A stretch of 64,000 bases of DNA from NCBI GenBank assembly GCA_002964805.2, contig PUDQ02000032.1:744001-808000 (forward strand), written 5' to 3'. The first letter of the stretch is position 1, and the number at the start of each line of letters is the position of its first letter. The notes below the pieces were generated by a model, which made no database searches, was not told where the DNA came from, and saw only the letters and a list, made by a program, of their open reading frames with translations. Positions 1 to 11,582 of this stretch are shown piece after piece. This stretch comes from Trametes villosa. Taxonomy: Eukaryota > Basidiomycota > Agaricomycetes > Polyporales > Polyporaceae. A program made the position numbers and the translations under genes.

Positions 1-1625
1 AGTGGCCGAAGTACCGTAGCAGCGCGCTGGGATGGGTAGATGCCGGCTGGGCGTGGGCGGGAGGTGTCTGTTATGTCGTGTTCATCAGCGTTTGACTGAT
101 GTCGGGATCACAGAGATAGAGCACTTGCTTTAACTCACAGAGGAGGCTGTGAGCACAAAGGGTGGCTCGTGTTCGCGCAGGGCTTCGGTGTTAGCGTTCA
201 TGTTCACAGGTCTGTTCACGACGCGGCGATGCCGACTCCGGATAGGAGAGTGAGTACTCACCAGTGCTCGTATGTCTTCTGGTATCTATCCACGATGGCG
301 TCGGAAGTTCAACAGGTGCAGCGCTGTGCCACGAAGCTAGAAGACGATGAAAAGGTGAGTTCACCTCCGAGCCGCGTCGCACCGTCGGAGGCCTAGCTCG
401 GATCACCAGCCGCTGAGTGCCACTACGGCTACGGAGTCGTGGCGCGCAGATGTCCGGCAGCCCAGGTGGCGGCGCCCCGAGGAGAGTGAACGGGACGGCA
501 CCGATTCCCCTGAGCGTGCGTGTAGCACAGAGTCGCCCCAGGCCACATAGGCTCAAGCTCCGGACACCCACCCATCCATCTCTGACGCCGCGCGCGATGC
601 ACTCCGCACCGTCCGCCGCGGACGCTGACCCCACCTCCCTCCTGATGCACTCGGGGAGCGTGTCGCGATAGATAGCTCCAAAGTTAAAGCTTGCGGCCGT
701 GCAAACGCAAACAGCGACCGCGGTGCGTGCACATCACCACGCCGCACCGCACCTTCGCTTCGTCCCCCGAGCCCGCCAGAAGCGACCTGAAAGCCTGGGA
801 GTCGTCAGTCGTAAGTGGATGCGTGGACAGCAGCAGCGTGGCGCGCGAACTTACCTCTCGGCCGGGGCCTCTGGCGAAGTGCTTGCCACGGGCGCATGCG
901 TACGTACTTGTACACGAACCTGTGCGGGAGATCGCCGGTGTTCCCGCGTCCTTGTGCGCCACCGGGCGTTCGCGCTCCCTTGCTAGTGCTCCTAGAAAGC
1001 TCAGAGGGGCGTCGGAGTTGGAGGTTGGGCGATAGATGGCGAGGATGCTAGCGGATGCAAAGACCACAGTGATCCGAGGAATCGTAGGAGAACGGCACAG
1101 CTGCTGCTTGATGCGCGCAGGCTGGAAGTCGGGATGCACCTACAGCGCATACAGTCGACCGTATCGTCGCGTGATAGCGCAGAGCCCGCGCGAGATGCAA
1201 TTCAGTCGCAAGGTGCAATGTCCGAGTACCTCGGAGCGGGCGATCGGCACGGGCTGAGGCTGCCACTATCCGGAAACCATGCACAGGGCTGCTTCGTGGC
1301 GCCCGGTGTTCGATGGGAAGGACTTGCTGTATGCGGCGGCCTCTGAGACACGTTGGAGGGGGCGAGGCCGACGGTGTCGCGTCGAAGCTGGAGTGAGACG
1401 CTGTTAGCTCGACGGTGGAACGGGTGAAGAGTTTCCTATTCGGTCGCGCTCTCAAACACGCCGCACACCTGCGAGTGGATTCGGTGGAACTGCGGGGCCC
1501 GGGGGACGCCAAGTGGATTGATAGCGTGGAAGGCAATCTGAACATGGGGGGAGTACTCGAGACACATCGTCAGCAGAAGACAGCACCTGATTCAGATATC
1601 TAGAGTTCATAACTGGATACTCGCA
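1..1625. other. Stretch with no recognisable gene
   Basis: Short open frames overlap in several phases on both strands, but none shows a recognisable domain, a convincing start, or a linked exon series. The right edge abuts the outer end of the inverted duplication. I see nothing I can name here; it may be flanking intergenic DNA or decayed gene sequence. Confidence 0.5.
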
Positions 1626-1857
1626 CAAAGTCCTTTAGCGGGAGCGACACCGGAAAGGATATCTCGAGCGCGTTCGATCGGGCGAAAGCCGTGGGGAGAC
1701 AGTACTGTCGGCGATAGCAAAGTTCTTCAATCGTAGTCTTCTTCGCTCAAGGCTTGTACGCTTGAGAATCCTAGAATGCATTCACAGCATGAGGCATCGT
1801 CACCACCAGGACTGCACCAATACGCACCTATGACTTCGGAATCGCAGGCGCAGCTCG

Positions 1858-3645
1858 TCACCAAAGCCTCTGAGGCCACGGCCTAATGGACTCGGACGGC
1901 CAAGCGGCCGGCTCGACACAGTAGTCCGGGAGAGCCATCCCAGGCGTCTCCTCGACCACCTTGACCTGCACCGTCGTGAAGTAGGGCCGGAGACGCGCGA
2001 CCTCTTCCGGATTAACTTGTACGCGAGACGGGACCTCCAGTACAAGGTGTTCCAGGTAGTCGTACGCGCCTGACGCGAGTTCGTACAACAGGACGCTGAG
2101 GTCGAGCGGGAGGACAGCCGTCTCCGAGCCGTCAGGCGTAGGCCTGTGCTTCTCCCAGTGGCGCAGGGTTGGGCCGTACCCGTACGCAATGCGCACCGTC
2201 GTTGGGCGCGCCTCTGAGTCGGCGTCCCGAGCGTCCGGCAGGAGGAAGAGGCTGGGAGGCCCGCCGCGCGCCCACTCTGCCTGTACGAGATTCGCGAGGA
2301 CGACGGTGTCGAGGTTGGGTATAGCCGCGACGATCTTCTTCAGCGAGACGATCTCGGGCGTTCTAAGGGGCAAATTGGTGCGAGTGGAAAGATCTACCAT
2401 CCAGAGCTCGCGCGTGCGGGTGAGAGACGTGGAGGCGTCCCGAAGCAGGACCGCTGTGATGTCTTGCCAGCGTTCTTCGCTCGTGCGAAGGGTGTGCCGA
2501 GAGCCACACGCGGTCAACCCCCAGCGGATATCGCAATCACGGTATGTGGCCATCGTGTACCTTCCTATAGTGAGACGCGAGGTGTCGCGTGGTAATTGAG
2601 GATGAGAGGGCTCGTCTTCGCCATTCGCCAAGGTGTCATACAACTGGAGCGCAAGCCGCCGTTGATCGCCTAGTACCAGGGAAGATATGTAAGTTATGAG
2701 ATAGCTCTCCAACTCCTGCAGAGAAACACGTCGCAGGTTACAGCACGATGTGAGGGCGGACGGCGTCGGGAAAGCGCCTCTGGGCGGATGTGTGTGGTCA
2801 TATGCGGGATCTGTGAGATAGCGGAGATGGAGAGACTCCAGTGTAGGACAAGCCGACAGCATCGTTTGGATTCTGGTGTGGAGATTGTCCATGCGCATAT
2901 CGTGTAGTGCTAGATGGGTGAGAGAGGGAAGGAGGGCGCTGAAGTCCAGATTGCAGGAGTGCAAGGAGAGGCGTCGGAGCATGGGGACATATTCTTGGGA
3001 GCACGGAAACTGGAGTGTTATCTGATTTTGAACATTGAAATGCGAGTAGGGGCGGCGCTGCATGGAGAGAAATTCGAGGAAAGGAAGGGGTCGAGAAAAT
3101 GTGCGGTCCAGGAAGGTTTGCGGGTCGACGTCGGGGTAAGGGAGGCCGGTGATGTGAAGCTCCCGGATCCGTGTCTGAAGCCCCTCCACAGAGTCGCTGG
3201 CATTGTGCTGCTCGACACCGTCAGTGATTGTTGGTATGGAGAGGCTAAGGGGCAGGTCCTGGCTTCTTCGAATCAGCAGTTCTCGGGGCAATGCACGGTA
3301 GCGCTGCACAATACACGTCCAAAGGCGGGGACAACCTAGCGCAACGTCGCGGAGCCGTCTACAGGTCTGTGAGATGGGTACAACCATGGCAGTATTGTAC
3401 AAGTCGACGTGCCAGACTGAGTGATCGAGTACTTGATCTGGCGGAGTGGCTGGGTCGGGGATGTAGGCCATGATCGTTTCTAGGAGTTCTGTCGGCAGCG
3501 ACAAGAGAGGCTGATAGGGATTGAGAAGGGATTGGACGTCAACAGCGGAATTGATCAAGCTCCGTTTAATGTGAAGAAGCTGCCAATACTGATAATGAGA
3601 ACATGCTCGCATATAGTCCACCTTCGTTAAGAGCACGTACAACAT
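1858..3645 (-). CDS. F-box-like protein (copy 1)
   Basis: Single long frame of about 595 residues from the first ATG (the frame is open a further six codons upstream without an ATG). The N-terminal part contains an F-box-like stretch around LPTELLETIMAYI, followed by ISQTCRRLRDVALGCPRLW, the layout of the large F-box-like families of agaricomycetes. The rest has irregular leucine-rich segments. The C-terminus (ELASGAYDYLEHLVLEVP, YCVEPAAW) is shared with the two neighbouring paralogues but is clearly more diverged. Family knowledge suggests a substrate adaptor of an SCF ubiquitin ligase; the substrate is unknown. A short upstream non-coding or coding exon cannot be excluded. Confidence 0.75.
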   Translation of the reverse strand: MLYVLLTKVDYMRACSHYQYWQLLHIKRSLINSAVDVQSLLNPYQPLLSLPTELLETIMAYIPDPATPPDQVLDHSVWHVDLYNTAMVVPISQTCRRLRDVALGCPRLWTCIVQRYRALPRELLIRRSQDLPLSLSIPTITDGVEQHNASDSVEGLQTRIRELHITGLPYPDVDPQTFLDRTFSRPLPFLEFLSMQRRPYSHFNVQNQITLQFPCSQEYVPMLRRLSLHSCNLDFSALLPSLTHLALHDMRMDNLHTRIQTMLSACPTLESLHLRYLTDPAYDHTHPPRGAFPTPSALTSCCNLRRVSLQELESYLITYISSLVLGDQRRLALQLYDTLANGEDEPSHPQLPRDTSRLTIGRYTMATYRDCDIRWGLTACGSRHTLRTSEERWQDITAVLLRDASTSLTRTRELWMVDLSTRTNLPLRTPEIVSLKKIVAAIPNLDTVVLANLVQAEWARGGPPSLFLLPDARDADSEARPTTVRIAYGYGPTLRHWEKHRPTPDGSETAVLPLDLSVLLYELASGAYDYLEHLVLEVPSRVQVNPEEVARLRPYFTTVQVKVVEETPGMALPDYCVEPAAWPSESIRPWPQRLW

Positions 3646-3663
3646 CTTTCCTGCAGATTGCAC

Positions 3664-4486
3664 GTTGAGTGGGACGATAGTGACCTTCGGAAGACAGAAT
3701 GCTCTACATTCACTTACGACAATAGGACGGAACGCGTCTGCTGCTTGAGCTGCGTGACGAATGTTTCGACAGTCTCTACGAGCGCGCGTTCTTCTGGTGT
3801 CATAGCTGCCTGTTCTTGTGGTGTTGTACGGGCTTGCTGGGCACCTTCCCGCCGAGATCCTAGGCTAGTATGATCACGTCTACGGGAGTTGAGGTTGTTC
3901 CAGTTGGTTGACGTCTACGCTGACGATTTGGGGATCCAGGATGATGGTGGTTAGAGACAAAGTCATATCAGCTACCTCAGTCCGAGGCGTGGCGCCCACC
4001 CCGGCGACATGGCCACACGCGAACAGTGAATTTCCCTACTGGCCCCAAGGACTCGCAGCGGCTGCGCTCCGGGGATCAAGAGTGGCCTAAAATTTCTCCT
4101 GACCGATGGAGAGCAAGAGATTCAAACCCTGCCACTCAGGCGGGCAACAGCGTGAGTAGCATATATGCACGGCGCCAAGCCTCTGATTAGGCTGAACGGC
4201 AGAGTCTTCGTAAATGCTGTACAGGACTGGTTTGCATGTGCATGGTTCAAAACGTACCCTCCTGGTCGCTATAAGTGACATATCTCAGATTGTCAGGGGG
4301 AAAGAGGCTGCCAGTCAACACTAAGCCACAGGATCGCGATGCCCAGCGATGAGCAGACCGTGCCATCGATACTTGAGGAAATCCCTGTTAGTCCCTCGGA
4401 GTGCGAAGGGCCGTGCATAGTGAGTAGGTGGGGATTCAAGCCTCGGGACCAAATACCCTCCCTCGTGGCAACCCGAGTAGCCATCA
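3664..4486. other. Intergenic stretch between F-box copies 1 and 2
   Basis: About 820 bp with only short, unconvincing frames. It should hold the promoter of F-box copy 1 and the 3' flank of copy 2. No repeat or element boundary was recognised. Confidence 0.5.
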
Positions 4487-6307
4487 CTATGCAGACTCCC
4501 AGAGCCTATGCAGCCACGGATCGTCGTCCCGCCATGCCGCCGGCTCGTTGCAATACCCCGGGAGCTCGACCGTCGGCGTCTCGGCCTCCATCCTGATCTG
4601 CACCGTCTCGAAGTATCCACGAAGGCGCTCGAGGTCGGCCGCGTCGACGTCGAGGGAGCGTGGCACCTCGAGCACGAGATGGTCCAGATAGTCGTACGCG
4701 CCAGACTCAAGTTCGTCGAGAATCCGTGTGAGGTCCAGCGCGGGGATAGTCGGCGGGGGCTCGTTCGGCTGCGCGTCCTCAGGTTTTTCGTGGAGGACGG
4801 GTGGCCCATACCCGTATGCGATGCGAACCGTGCGCAGTCGTGGCATTGCGAGGTGATCCTCGCGCCCGTCTGGCAGCAAGGCGAGGCTGGGGGGGACACA
4901 TGCCCACGACTGCTGGTGCTGGTTCACGAGCACGGCAGTTTCAAGGGCGGACATGCGTTCGACGAGGGCACGAAGCACTGCAGCCTCGGAGACGGGTAGC
5001 GTGCCCTCTTCTGAGCCGTCGTGGCGGGCGGTGGGGAAGACATCCGTGAGCCACAGTTCGCCGACGCTAGCCAGCGCTGCGGGAGTCCCGTGGCTGAGTA
5101 TCTCGGTAGTATCTTCGAATGCGCGTTCAACTCTGCGGACGGTTCGCTGAGAGCCGACGGCCGTGACTCCCCAGAAGTAGGGCTGTGCGCCTGCGCGGTC
5201 GTACCACATGAGCTCACGGTGGATCCTTCCGATGGCAATCTTCGAAACGCCGCTCAGCAGGTTATAGTCGCAGAGAGGAGGATTGGCAGGGATCCGGGTG
5301 GAGAAAATCTGGCTGGTCATAAACTGCACCTGTAGGGCAAGCGCCGACTGCTGAGCCAACAGAAGGGAGAGTACGAGGGAGACGAGAGGGCCGGGTACCC
5401 ATACAAGCGCTATCCTCCGTAGACGGTGACAGACCGGCCTGGAAGACTGTATCGGGTAGGGCCCAAACTCTGCAGGAAGCGACGCGCTCCCGGGCCGCCG
5501 AGAGTGGATATCGTCGATGCTGTGAAGATGCAAGGACTCGAGGGCGCGGCAGGCCGATAAGATGGAGGCAATCCTTGTGTGCGTGCGACTCGTGCCAAAG
5601 TGGTGGATTGCGAGATGAGTGAGTGAGGGGAGTATGCTGGGAGAAGCTATGTCACACCCAGATATTGCCAGTCGCCGGAGTTGCGGCACTCGGTCCTTCG
5701 AGAGGGAAACGGGTTCTGCGTAGCTTCCTTCGGCATTGTGTCCCGGGACTGCACAGGACAGGGAGAGTGATTCGAGTACGGGAAGGTGTTGGGAAATAAG
5801 ACACTCGATTCTAGCAGGAGAGTCGAGACGGTGCAAGTATAGATCCTGTATCCTCATCCGCACGTTGTCGGTAACATCCGAGGCTTGGTACCAGCCACGC
5901 GTTTCGTGAAGGTAATCCCGGCCATATATATGACTTGGCAAGACGGCTTTGAGAGGAAGGCCGCGGCCCCGTTCGACCAACAGACGTGAGAGTAGGGGAG
6001 GCCCTCGAGCGACGCTCGTCCACAGAGTTGGGGTGTCCAGAGCTATTTCACGAAGTCGCCTGCAAGTCTGTGAGATGGGCATGAGGACGGGTGTATCATA
6101 CACGTCGATGCGCCAGGCAGTGTCCAGCCCGTTGAGGTCCGGGTGGGGGCAAAGATGCAGGATGAATGTCATGATTCTCTGCAACAACTCCGCGGGCATG
6201 AACAAGAGAGTTCCTCGTGCATTGAGGTCCTCGTGCGAGACTGCGTTCGTTTCGGCTATGCGCTGCTTAGCGCGAACGACCTGTATCAAGCGTCGTGTCA
6301 GCGCCAT
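4487..6307 (-). CDS. F-box-like protein (copy 2), intact
   Basis: Intact frame of 606 codons with stop. An F-box-like segment (FMPAELLQRIMTFILHL) is followed by PISQTCRRLREIALDTPTLW and a leucine-rich body ending in YCNEPAAW. It is the close paralogue and inverted partner of copy 3 at 12568-14334. Two starts are possible. ATG at 6307 gives a single-exon gene. ATG at 6506 gives MTLDEDASIITIV, which aligns with the start of copy 3 (MPSDEDASIMSIV), and would need an intron of about 180 nt with a weak GTTTCG donor spliced to the CAG before codon VVRAKQ. The second model is attractive because the 5' sequence is conserved between arms. Likely an SCF adaptor by family; the substrate is unknown. Confidence 0.75.
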   Translation of the reverse strand: MALTRRLIQVVRAKQRIAETNAVSHEDLNARGTLLFMPAELLQRIMTFILHLCPHPDLNGLDTAWRIDVYDTPVLMPISQTCRRLREIALDTPTLWTSVARGPPLLSRLLVERGRGLPLKAVLPSHIYGRDYLHETRGWYQASDVTDNVRMRIQDLYLHRLDSPARIECLISQHLPVLESLSLSCAVPGHNAEGSYAEPVSLSKDRVPQLRRLAISGCDIASPSILPSLTHLAIHHFGTSRTHTRIASILSACRALESLHLHSIDDIHSRRPGSASLPAEFGPYPIQSSRPVCHRLRRIALVWVPGPLVSLVLSLLLAQQSALALQVQFMTSQIFSTRIPANPPLCDYNLLSGVSKIAIGRIHRELMWYDRAGAQPYFWGVTAVGSQRTVRRVERAFEDTTEILSHGTPAALASVGELWLTDVFPTARHDGSEEGTLPVSEAAVLRALVERMSALETAVLVNQHQQSWACVPPSLALLPDGREDHLAMPRLRTVRIAYGYGPPVLHEKPEDAQPNEPPPTIPALDLTRILDELESGAYDYLDHLVLEVPRSLDVDAADLERLRGYFETVQIRMEAETPTVELPGYCNEPAAWRDDDPWLHRLWESA

Positions 6308-6786
6308 CTCTCATGACGCGGGGTCGTGGGGCACTGGAAGCGAGGACGTACAGAATCCTTCCTATACAGATAATCCCATGTAAATACATTTCACGGTAAC
6401 TTAAATAGCTGATCACGTACGAAGAAACTGCGCGCGTAGGCTGCTGGACCTGCAAAAGAGGCGAAACGACGATCGTGATGATCGAGGCATCTTCGTCCAA
6501 AGTCATAGCTGGTGGCTCCTGCCGTAGAATTTGAGAATGGCAAAGATCGACTGAGCGAAGCCTTTGACTTCCTGTGCTCGCATGAGGAAAGCCACAAATA
6601 CAAGCACGATCGCACAGAGATGGACTGAGATGGACACTGGACGACCTCGCCGACAACGTGTACGCGTCGGCAACTGCCGGCGAGCAAGTACTCAGGAACA
6701 AGTCTGTCCAGCCTACCTAGTACCAACAACAGAGACATGTCGTCTTACCAGCCAGAAATCCAGTTACATACTCTTCGCATAGAATG

Positions 6787-8912
6787 TTACAGTGGCGGGT
6801 CGCCGGCAACGTCCCGCAACAACAGCGGCCGCATCGTCTGGTTCCAGTTCTCCGCCCACGTGCCCCACTCCCAGTCGCTCGTCCCCACGCTGGCGGACGC
6901 GGCCGGTGCCGCGCGGTCGAAAGATGCGCGCAGAGAGGCGAGGGCCCGCGCCGAAGGAAATCCGCGTAGCAGGCTCTGCGAGGAGCGCGTTCATTGGGTG
7001 AGCGCGAGGGAGGAGCGGAATGCGGCAGCGGAGCGTACCTCGAGCTGTGTCGCCAGCTGTTCTGCGTTGTGAAAGACGAGGCCATTCACTCCGTCTTTCA
7101 CGAGCTCGTCCAGGCTGTCTCGTCTAGTCAAGGCGAAGCGACATGTCGAGAACGTGCAGTCACTCACCAGTCAAACCCGAGTGCGCATACAGGGAGCCCA
7201 CACCCGAACATGTCGACCACTTTCATAGGCAAGTCGAGTGCAGACGAGCTGGAGTGCAGCGATATGCCCAGGTCGGACGATCCTACGTAGCACGTTAGCT
7301 GACAGTAAAGGCGGCATTGCAGGAACTGACGTACCGAGTAAGAGCGGATAGTCGTCTGCCTCAAGCCACAAGCTGACACACCGCACATACTTCCACGCGT
7401 CCTTCCCGGTTTGCAGGCCCTCCACCTTACGCATATACCTCGTGCGCAACGGGCCTTTCCCCGTCACCACCATCAGCACCTTCGGCAGCCTATCTCCATC
7501 GCTGCTGTCTGCGCATTCGCACGCACGCGCCTCGTAACGCGCGAGCGTGTCGAGGAGCATGTCGAAGTCTTCGTCCGGGGTCCAGGACGTGCTAGTGACG
7601 AGCAATGCGGGCCGGTCAGGACGCAGGTCCGGCATGTCGATGTGCTCGGAGAACGGGCTCAGGTCGTTGACGTCAAACCCGCGATGCAGGTCAGCCGCAG
7701 CCGACCTCGGGCTAGAGGTCCCAGAAGGCGGGATATAGGTAAAAGGTGTGGAGTAAGGTGGTTTGGCGGTGGGGAGGAAGGAGGTCAGGGTAGGGCTCGA
7801 CAGAGCGGGGAGTAAGTGTTGGAAGAGCTCGTGCGACTCTGAGGGTGAAGCGCGATGGAAGCGTGCTGGGGGCCGGTCGTGGAGTACCACTTTGTGTCCT
7901 CTGTGTAGAATGTGAGTGGGTTGAATTGCAAAGCAGACGAATGTACGACCCCACGTACTGGAGGTTCCACTCTTTCGTGAGGGATTCCTTCATAGCATTA
8001 GTGACGAAGAGGTGCGCATATGCGGTTCGTCCAAAGTAGGACTCAAACCTACGGAGCAAGCGTGAACGACACCTTCTAACAGCCTCCAGTGCAAGGCAGC
8101 CCGCAACGCGGCCTGCAAGCGTCTGTCCATGGGAAGGGGCTTACCGTTTTGCAACTTTCACGAAGGGATGTTGCTCCCCGAGTCTAAGAGCGAGTATGCT
8201 CCAACCAAGATTGTGCCAGTCAATGATGATCTTGCATCCTCGGAATTTGGCGACGAGCCACACGATGGCAAGTGTTGGAATGCTAGGTGGGTTCTATCTT
8301 TCGGTACACGGAGACCCTGTGGCTCAGTACGCACGAGTAGAACAGAAGCCCAATTACGCACCTGTACGAGAATGAACTCGGGCGGATGGGGGATGCGCAC
8401 GAAGAGCGTGTGCAGTATGTCGATTATTTGTCTGAGAACCTTCAGCGGTCCCGCGAGCACGAAGGGCAGCTCCTGGACGTAAGCCGGCTGCTCATTCAGG
8501 TACAGTATTTTGACTCGTGGCATTGACAAGAGCGATGGTATAGGTTTTGAACCTAGTGAAGAAATGTTCAGTAAGCTGTCCGTCAATGAACGGCATGTCC
8601 TCGCGTATGTGGCTTGGGAGCGGTCTAGTGTGGACCACCAGGCTTCGCTGGGAGGTTGCATAACTTGCACTCACCGCCATAGCCAACGAGGTATGTCAGG
8701 AACTTGTTCGTTGCGAAACTCTCCGTGTGGTACATCATGCGCGGGCTGCGTCCAATGTCGCCCAGGACGAGGATCGCGACCGAACGCAACGCCGGCTTCG
8801 GCGTCGGTCTTGCGTAGATGTGCCATAGAGTGTAGGTCACAGCAGATGCAAGCAGTAGTTTCAGCGCCGTCCCCAGCGACGACAGAGTGTCCGCGCTCGC
8901 TGTGTGGGACAT
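6787..8912 (-). CDS. ALG1: Chitobiosyldiphosphodolichol beta-mannosyltransferase
   Basis: Multi-exon gene of the ALG1/GT33 family. This enzyme adds the first mannose to GlcNAc2-PP-dolichol on the cytosolic face of the ER in N-glycan assembly. The start [10 protein letters not shown] leads into a hydrophobic N-terminal anchor, then [13 protein letters not shown]. Later exons give [101 protein letters not shown] and a C-terminal exon with [15 protein letters not shown] and stop at 6787. Splice sites such as G/GTGAG at 8675 fit the frame. It is divergent from NFU1 across about 200 bp. Its last three exons are duplicated in inverted orientation at 11800-12220. Confidence 0.93.
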
Positions 8913-9113
8913 CGTGCTGGTCGTGCGGAACGATGAGCGCGGGCGCGCGTCATCATCCCCTCGACGTGTTTTTCCAGAAATAGCAGTGGTGATGTCACTC
9001 CAGCCAATCACAGACGCGCTTTGAGACCTGACTAATTCGCCCGCATATAACCGCGTATATGCGATCACTCCAGTCGGGCCGTCGGATTCACGGAACCTCG
9101 CTCGTCGACCACC
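8913..9113. promoter_or_regulatory. Bidirectional promoter of ALG1 and NFU1
   Basis: The 201 bp between the two divergent start codons must serve both genes. A CCAAT box lies at 9004-9008 (CAGCCAATCACAG) and a CRE-like TGATGTCA just upstream of it. CCAAT is the site of the HAP/NF-Y complex in fungi. Its use here is inferred. Confidence 0.55.
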
Positions 9114-10136
9114 ATGTTCTCCTCGTCGTCTTTTGCTTCGTCTTCACTGCGGGCAGTAGCTCGCGCACCGAAAACTCTCACCGCACAACGGGTTCCGGGT
9201 AGGGTACCCGGAGCAACCGTAGCGTCGCGGCACTTTGCATCCTCGTCAAAACGGTCAGCAAGTGCCATACATCATCATGGGCCCATTCTATCCATGGCTT
9301 CGCCCACTCGTGTCTCGAGTGCAACTTCTCATATGCGGCGTATAGGCCAAGGTGTGTCAGAGTCAGCGTGGGTTTGTAAGAACAGTAAAGCTGACGCGGA
9401 GTAGCCCGTACCATGTTCATCCAGACGGAGACTACGCCCAACGATGACTCCCTGAAGTTCATCCCCGGCGTACCCGTCATGGGCGAGGGTACGGCAGAGT
9501 TCTTGGACGTCAAGTCATCACTCAAGTCGCCCCTCGCCCTCCGCCTCATGGGCGTCGAGGGCGTCACGGAAGTCTTCTTCGGCCCCGACTTCGTCACAGT
9601 GTCCAAGGACTCCGAGACGTCCTGGGCGGTGATCAAGCCGGAAGTCTACGCCATCATCATGGAGCATTTCTCTGCTGGGGAACCGCTGTTCCGCTCCGAG
9701 GAGGACCGGGATTCGGCAGGGCCGCAGGACACTCGCATCCTGGACACGGACTCGGAGACCGTAGCCATGATCAAGGAGCTCCTGGAAACCCGCGTACGAC
9801 CAGCGATCATGGAAGACGGCGGCGACATCGAGTACCGGGAGTTCACGGACGACGGCATCGTGAAGCTCAAGCTGAAGGGCAGCTGTCGTGGGTGCTCATC
9901 TAGCACGGTCACGCTGAAGAGTGGGATCGAACGTATGATGATGCACTATATTCCCGAGGTCAAGGGCGTAGAAGAGGTTCGTGCAAATGTTTGCTTGTGT
10001 CGCCCAGTTACTGAAATACCGTCGACAGGTACTCGATAAGGAAGACGAGGTCGCTCTCGAGGAGTTCGAAAAACTCGAGCAGAAGATCAAGAAGGAGAAA
10101 CCCGAACGGGAGCTTGAGAGGAACCGCCAGAGGTAA
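9114..10136 (+). CDS. NFU1: Mitochondrial Fe-S cluster scaffold NFU1
   Basis: Three exons (9114-9351, 9405-9976, 10029-10136) total 918 nt, 305 residues, in one frame with good GT-AG junctions. The N-terminus is Ser/Ala/Arg-rich without acidic residues, as expected of a mitochondrial presequence. The NFU N-terminal domain begins at MFIQTETTPNDDSLKFIPG. The C-terminal NifU-like domain carries the cluster-binding CXXC as GSCRGCSSSTVTLKSGIE. The last exon encodes a charged helix ending ERELERNRQR. Known role of the family: delivery of [4Fe-4S] clusters to lipoate synthase and respiratory enzymes. Confidence 0.95.
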
Positions 10137-10479
10137 CCCATCGGCCCTCGGCGACTCCCTCGTTCGTTCCGCGCTAATACACACCGCTCCCGGCATCTAG
10201 TATGGCGCAGTACATGTCCGTGTAGATATACCTGTACATCCTACTTAATCCACTCACACTGCGGGGAAACTGCCCCTAATAATCTCTCACGTTCTAACAC
10301 ATGTGTGAATTCGCCGACGTGCTGCTGTGTCCGATCCATGCAAGGTTCGGGAGCGCTGCCCGGCGCCTCCCGGATTATATCTTCTCGTCCATCATGTCCT
10401 CCGCACCGCGTCTTCTTCCCCCTCTCCCACCTTCTCGCTCGTGCCCTGCAGCCTCAGGCTAAACCCCCACTCGACTAAG
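10137..10479. promoter_or_regulatory. Intergenic region upstream of HEM3
   Basis: This 343-bp stretch lies between the NFU1 stop and the HEM3 start. The last 100 bp are rich in C and T, typical of a fungal 5' leader. No clear TATA box is seen. Confidence 0.4.
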
Positions 10480-11582
10480 ATGGCCGCCCCCGGAACAGCG
10501 CGCAAATTCACGCTCGCCTCGCGCACCTCGCAGCTCGCGCAGATCCAGACGGTCTCCGTGCGCGACGCGCTCGCGGCGCTGCACCCCTCCGTCGCGTTCG
10601 ACACCGCGTTCATGACGACCGGCGGCGACCACAACCAGTCGCAGGCGCTGTACCTCCTCGGCGGGAAGGCGCTCTGGACGAAGGAGCTCGAGGTCGCGCT
10701 CCGCGAGGGCACCGTCGACATGCTCGTGCACTGCCTGAAGGACGTGCCCACCGCGCTCCCTGAGGGCTGCGAGATCGCGGGCGTGCTCGAGCGCGAGGAC
10801 CCGGTCGACTGCCTCGTTGTGAAGCAGGGCGCGCCCTGGAAGACCCTGGAGGAGCTGCCGGACGGGAGCGTCGTCGGGACGAGCAGTGTGCGCCGGGTCG
10901 CGCAGCTCAAGCGGAAGTTCCCGAAGCTGGTGTTCAAGGACGTGGTAAGTCTCCCATTTATTGCACGCGCATCCGATGATGTCCGACACTGTGCTCCCGC
11001 GTGCAGCGAGGAAACCTCAACACTCGCTTGGCAAAACTGGACGCGCCGGACGGGCCATATGCCGCGATCGTGCTCGCGAAGGCGGGCATGGTGCGCCTCG
11101 GATGGGGCGCGCGCATCACGGCTGAGCTCGCTCCGCCCACGCTCCTCTACGCCGTCTCGCAGGGCGCGCTTGCAATAGAGATCCGCGCGGACGACGAGGA
11201 AGCGCGCGCGCTGTGTCGCTCGCTCACGCACTGGCAGACGGAGTGGGCGTGCTACGCGGAGCGTGCGTGCCTCCGCGTGCTCGAGGGCGGGTGCAGTGTT
11301 CCCGTCGGGATGCACACAAAGCTCGTCGAACTCGAGGGTGCGAGCGAGGGACACCACAAGGGCCGGCTGGAGATTGTCGGTTGCGTGACTTCGCTGGAGG
11401 GCGAGACGCATGTCGAGCACTCGATCGAGGCGGACGTGCACTCTGTGGAGGAGGCGGAGGCGATCGGCGCGAGGCTCGCGAAGGTGCTCATCGAGACGGG
11501 CGCGCGGGAGATCCTGGACTACATCACCGTCGACAGGGACCGGAAGATCCAGCAGGCGAAGGACAACAACGAGAAGGTGTAG
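10480..11582 (+). CDS. HEM3: Porphobilinogen deaminase (hydroxymethylbilane synthase)
   Basis: Two exons (10480-10944 and 11007-11582) give 346 residues with a 62-nt intron. The enzyme polymerises four porphobilinogen molecules to hydroxymethylbilane in haem synthesis. Visible hallmarks are LASRTSQLAQIQT, the substrate-binding region TTGGDHNQ, the active-site Asp in HCLKDVPTALP, GTSSVRRVAQLKRKFP, RGNLNTRLAKLD, and the dipyrromethane-cofactor cysteine in LEGGCSVPVG. The start (TAAGATGGCCGCC) is the first ATG giving the family-like N-terminus. An upstream open frame exists but lacks family similarity. Length is typical. Confidence 0.96.

Larger units (their letters stand above)
1626..7195. repeat. 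Left arm of imperfect inverted segmental duplication
   Basis: Read outward from about 7195, this arm carries the 3' end of ALG1, F-box gene 2, F-box gene 1, and a roughly 170-bp outer block (1626-1798). The same order in opposite orientation occurs at 11800-14866: ALG1 3' fragment, F-box gene 3, outer block. The introns of the ALG1 piece are conserved between arms, so this was a DNA-level duplication. The arms are not equal: F-box gene 1 has no partner in the right arm. About 200 bp near the 5' end of F-box gene 2 are also missing from the right arm. Confidence 0.8.

Noticed and set aside
1..1625. Candidate gene in the first 1.6 kb
   Set aside because: Several overlapping frames but mostly non-ATG starts, no domain and no coherent splice pattern.
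10392..11441. Long open frame on the minus strand over HEM3
   Set aside because: It mirrors the G+C-rich codon pattern of HEM3, has no domain and crosses the HEM3 intron without regard to it. It is a shadow frame.
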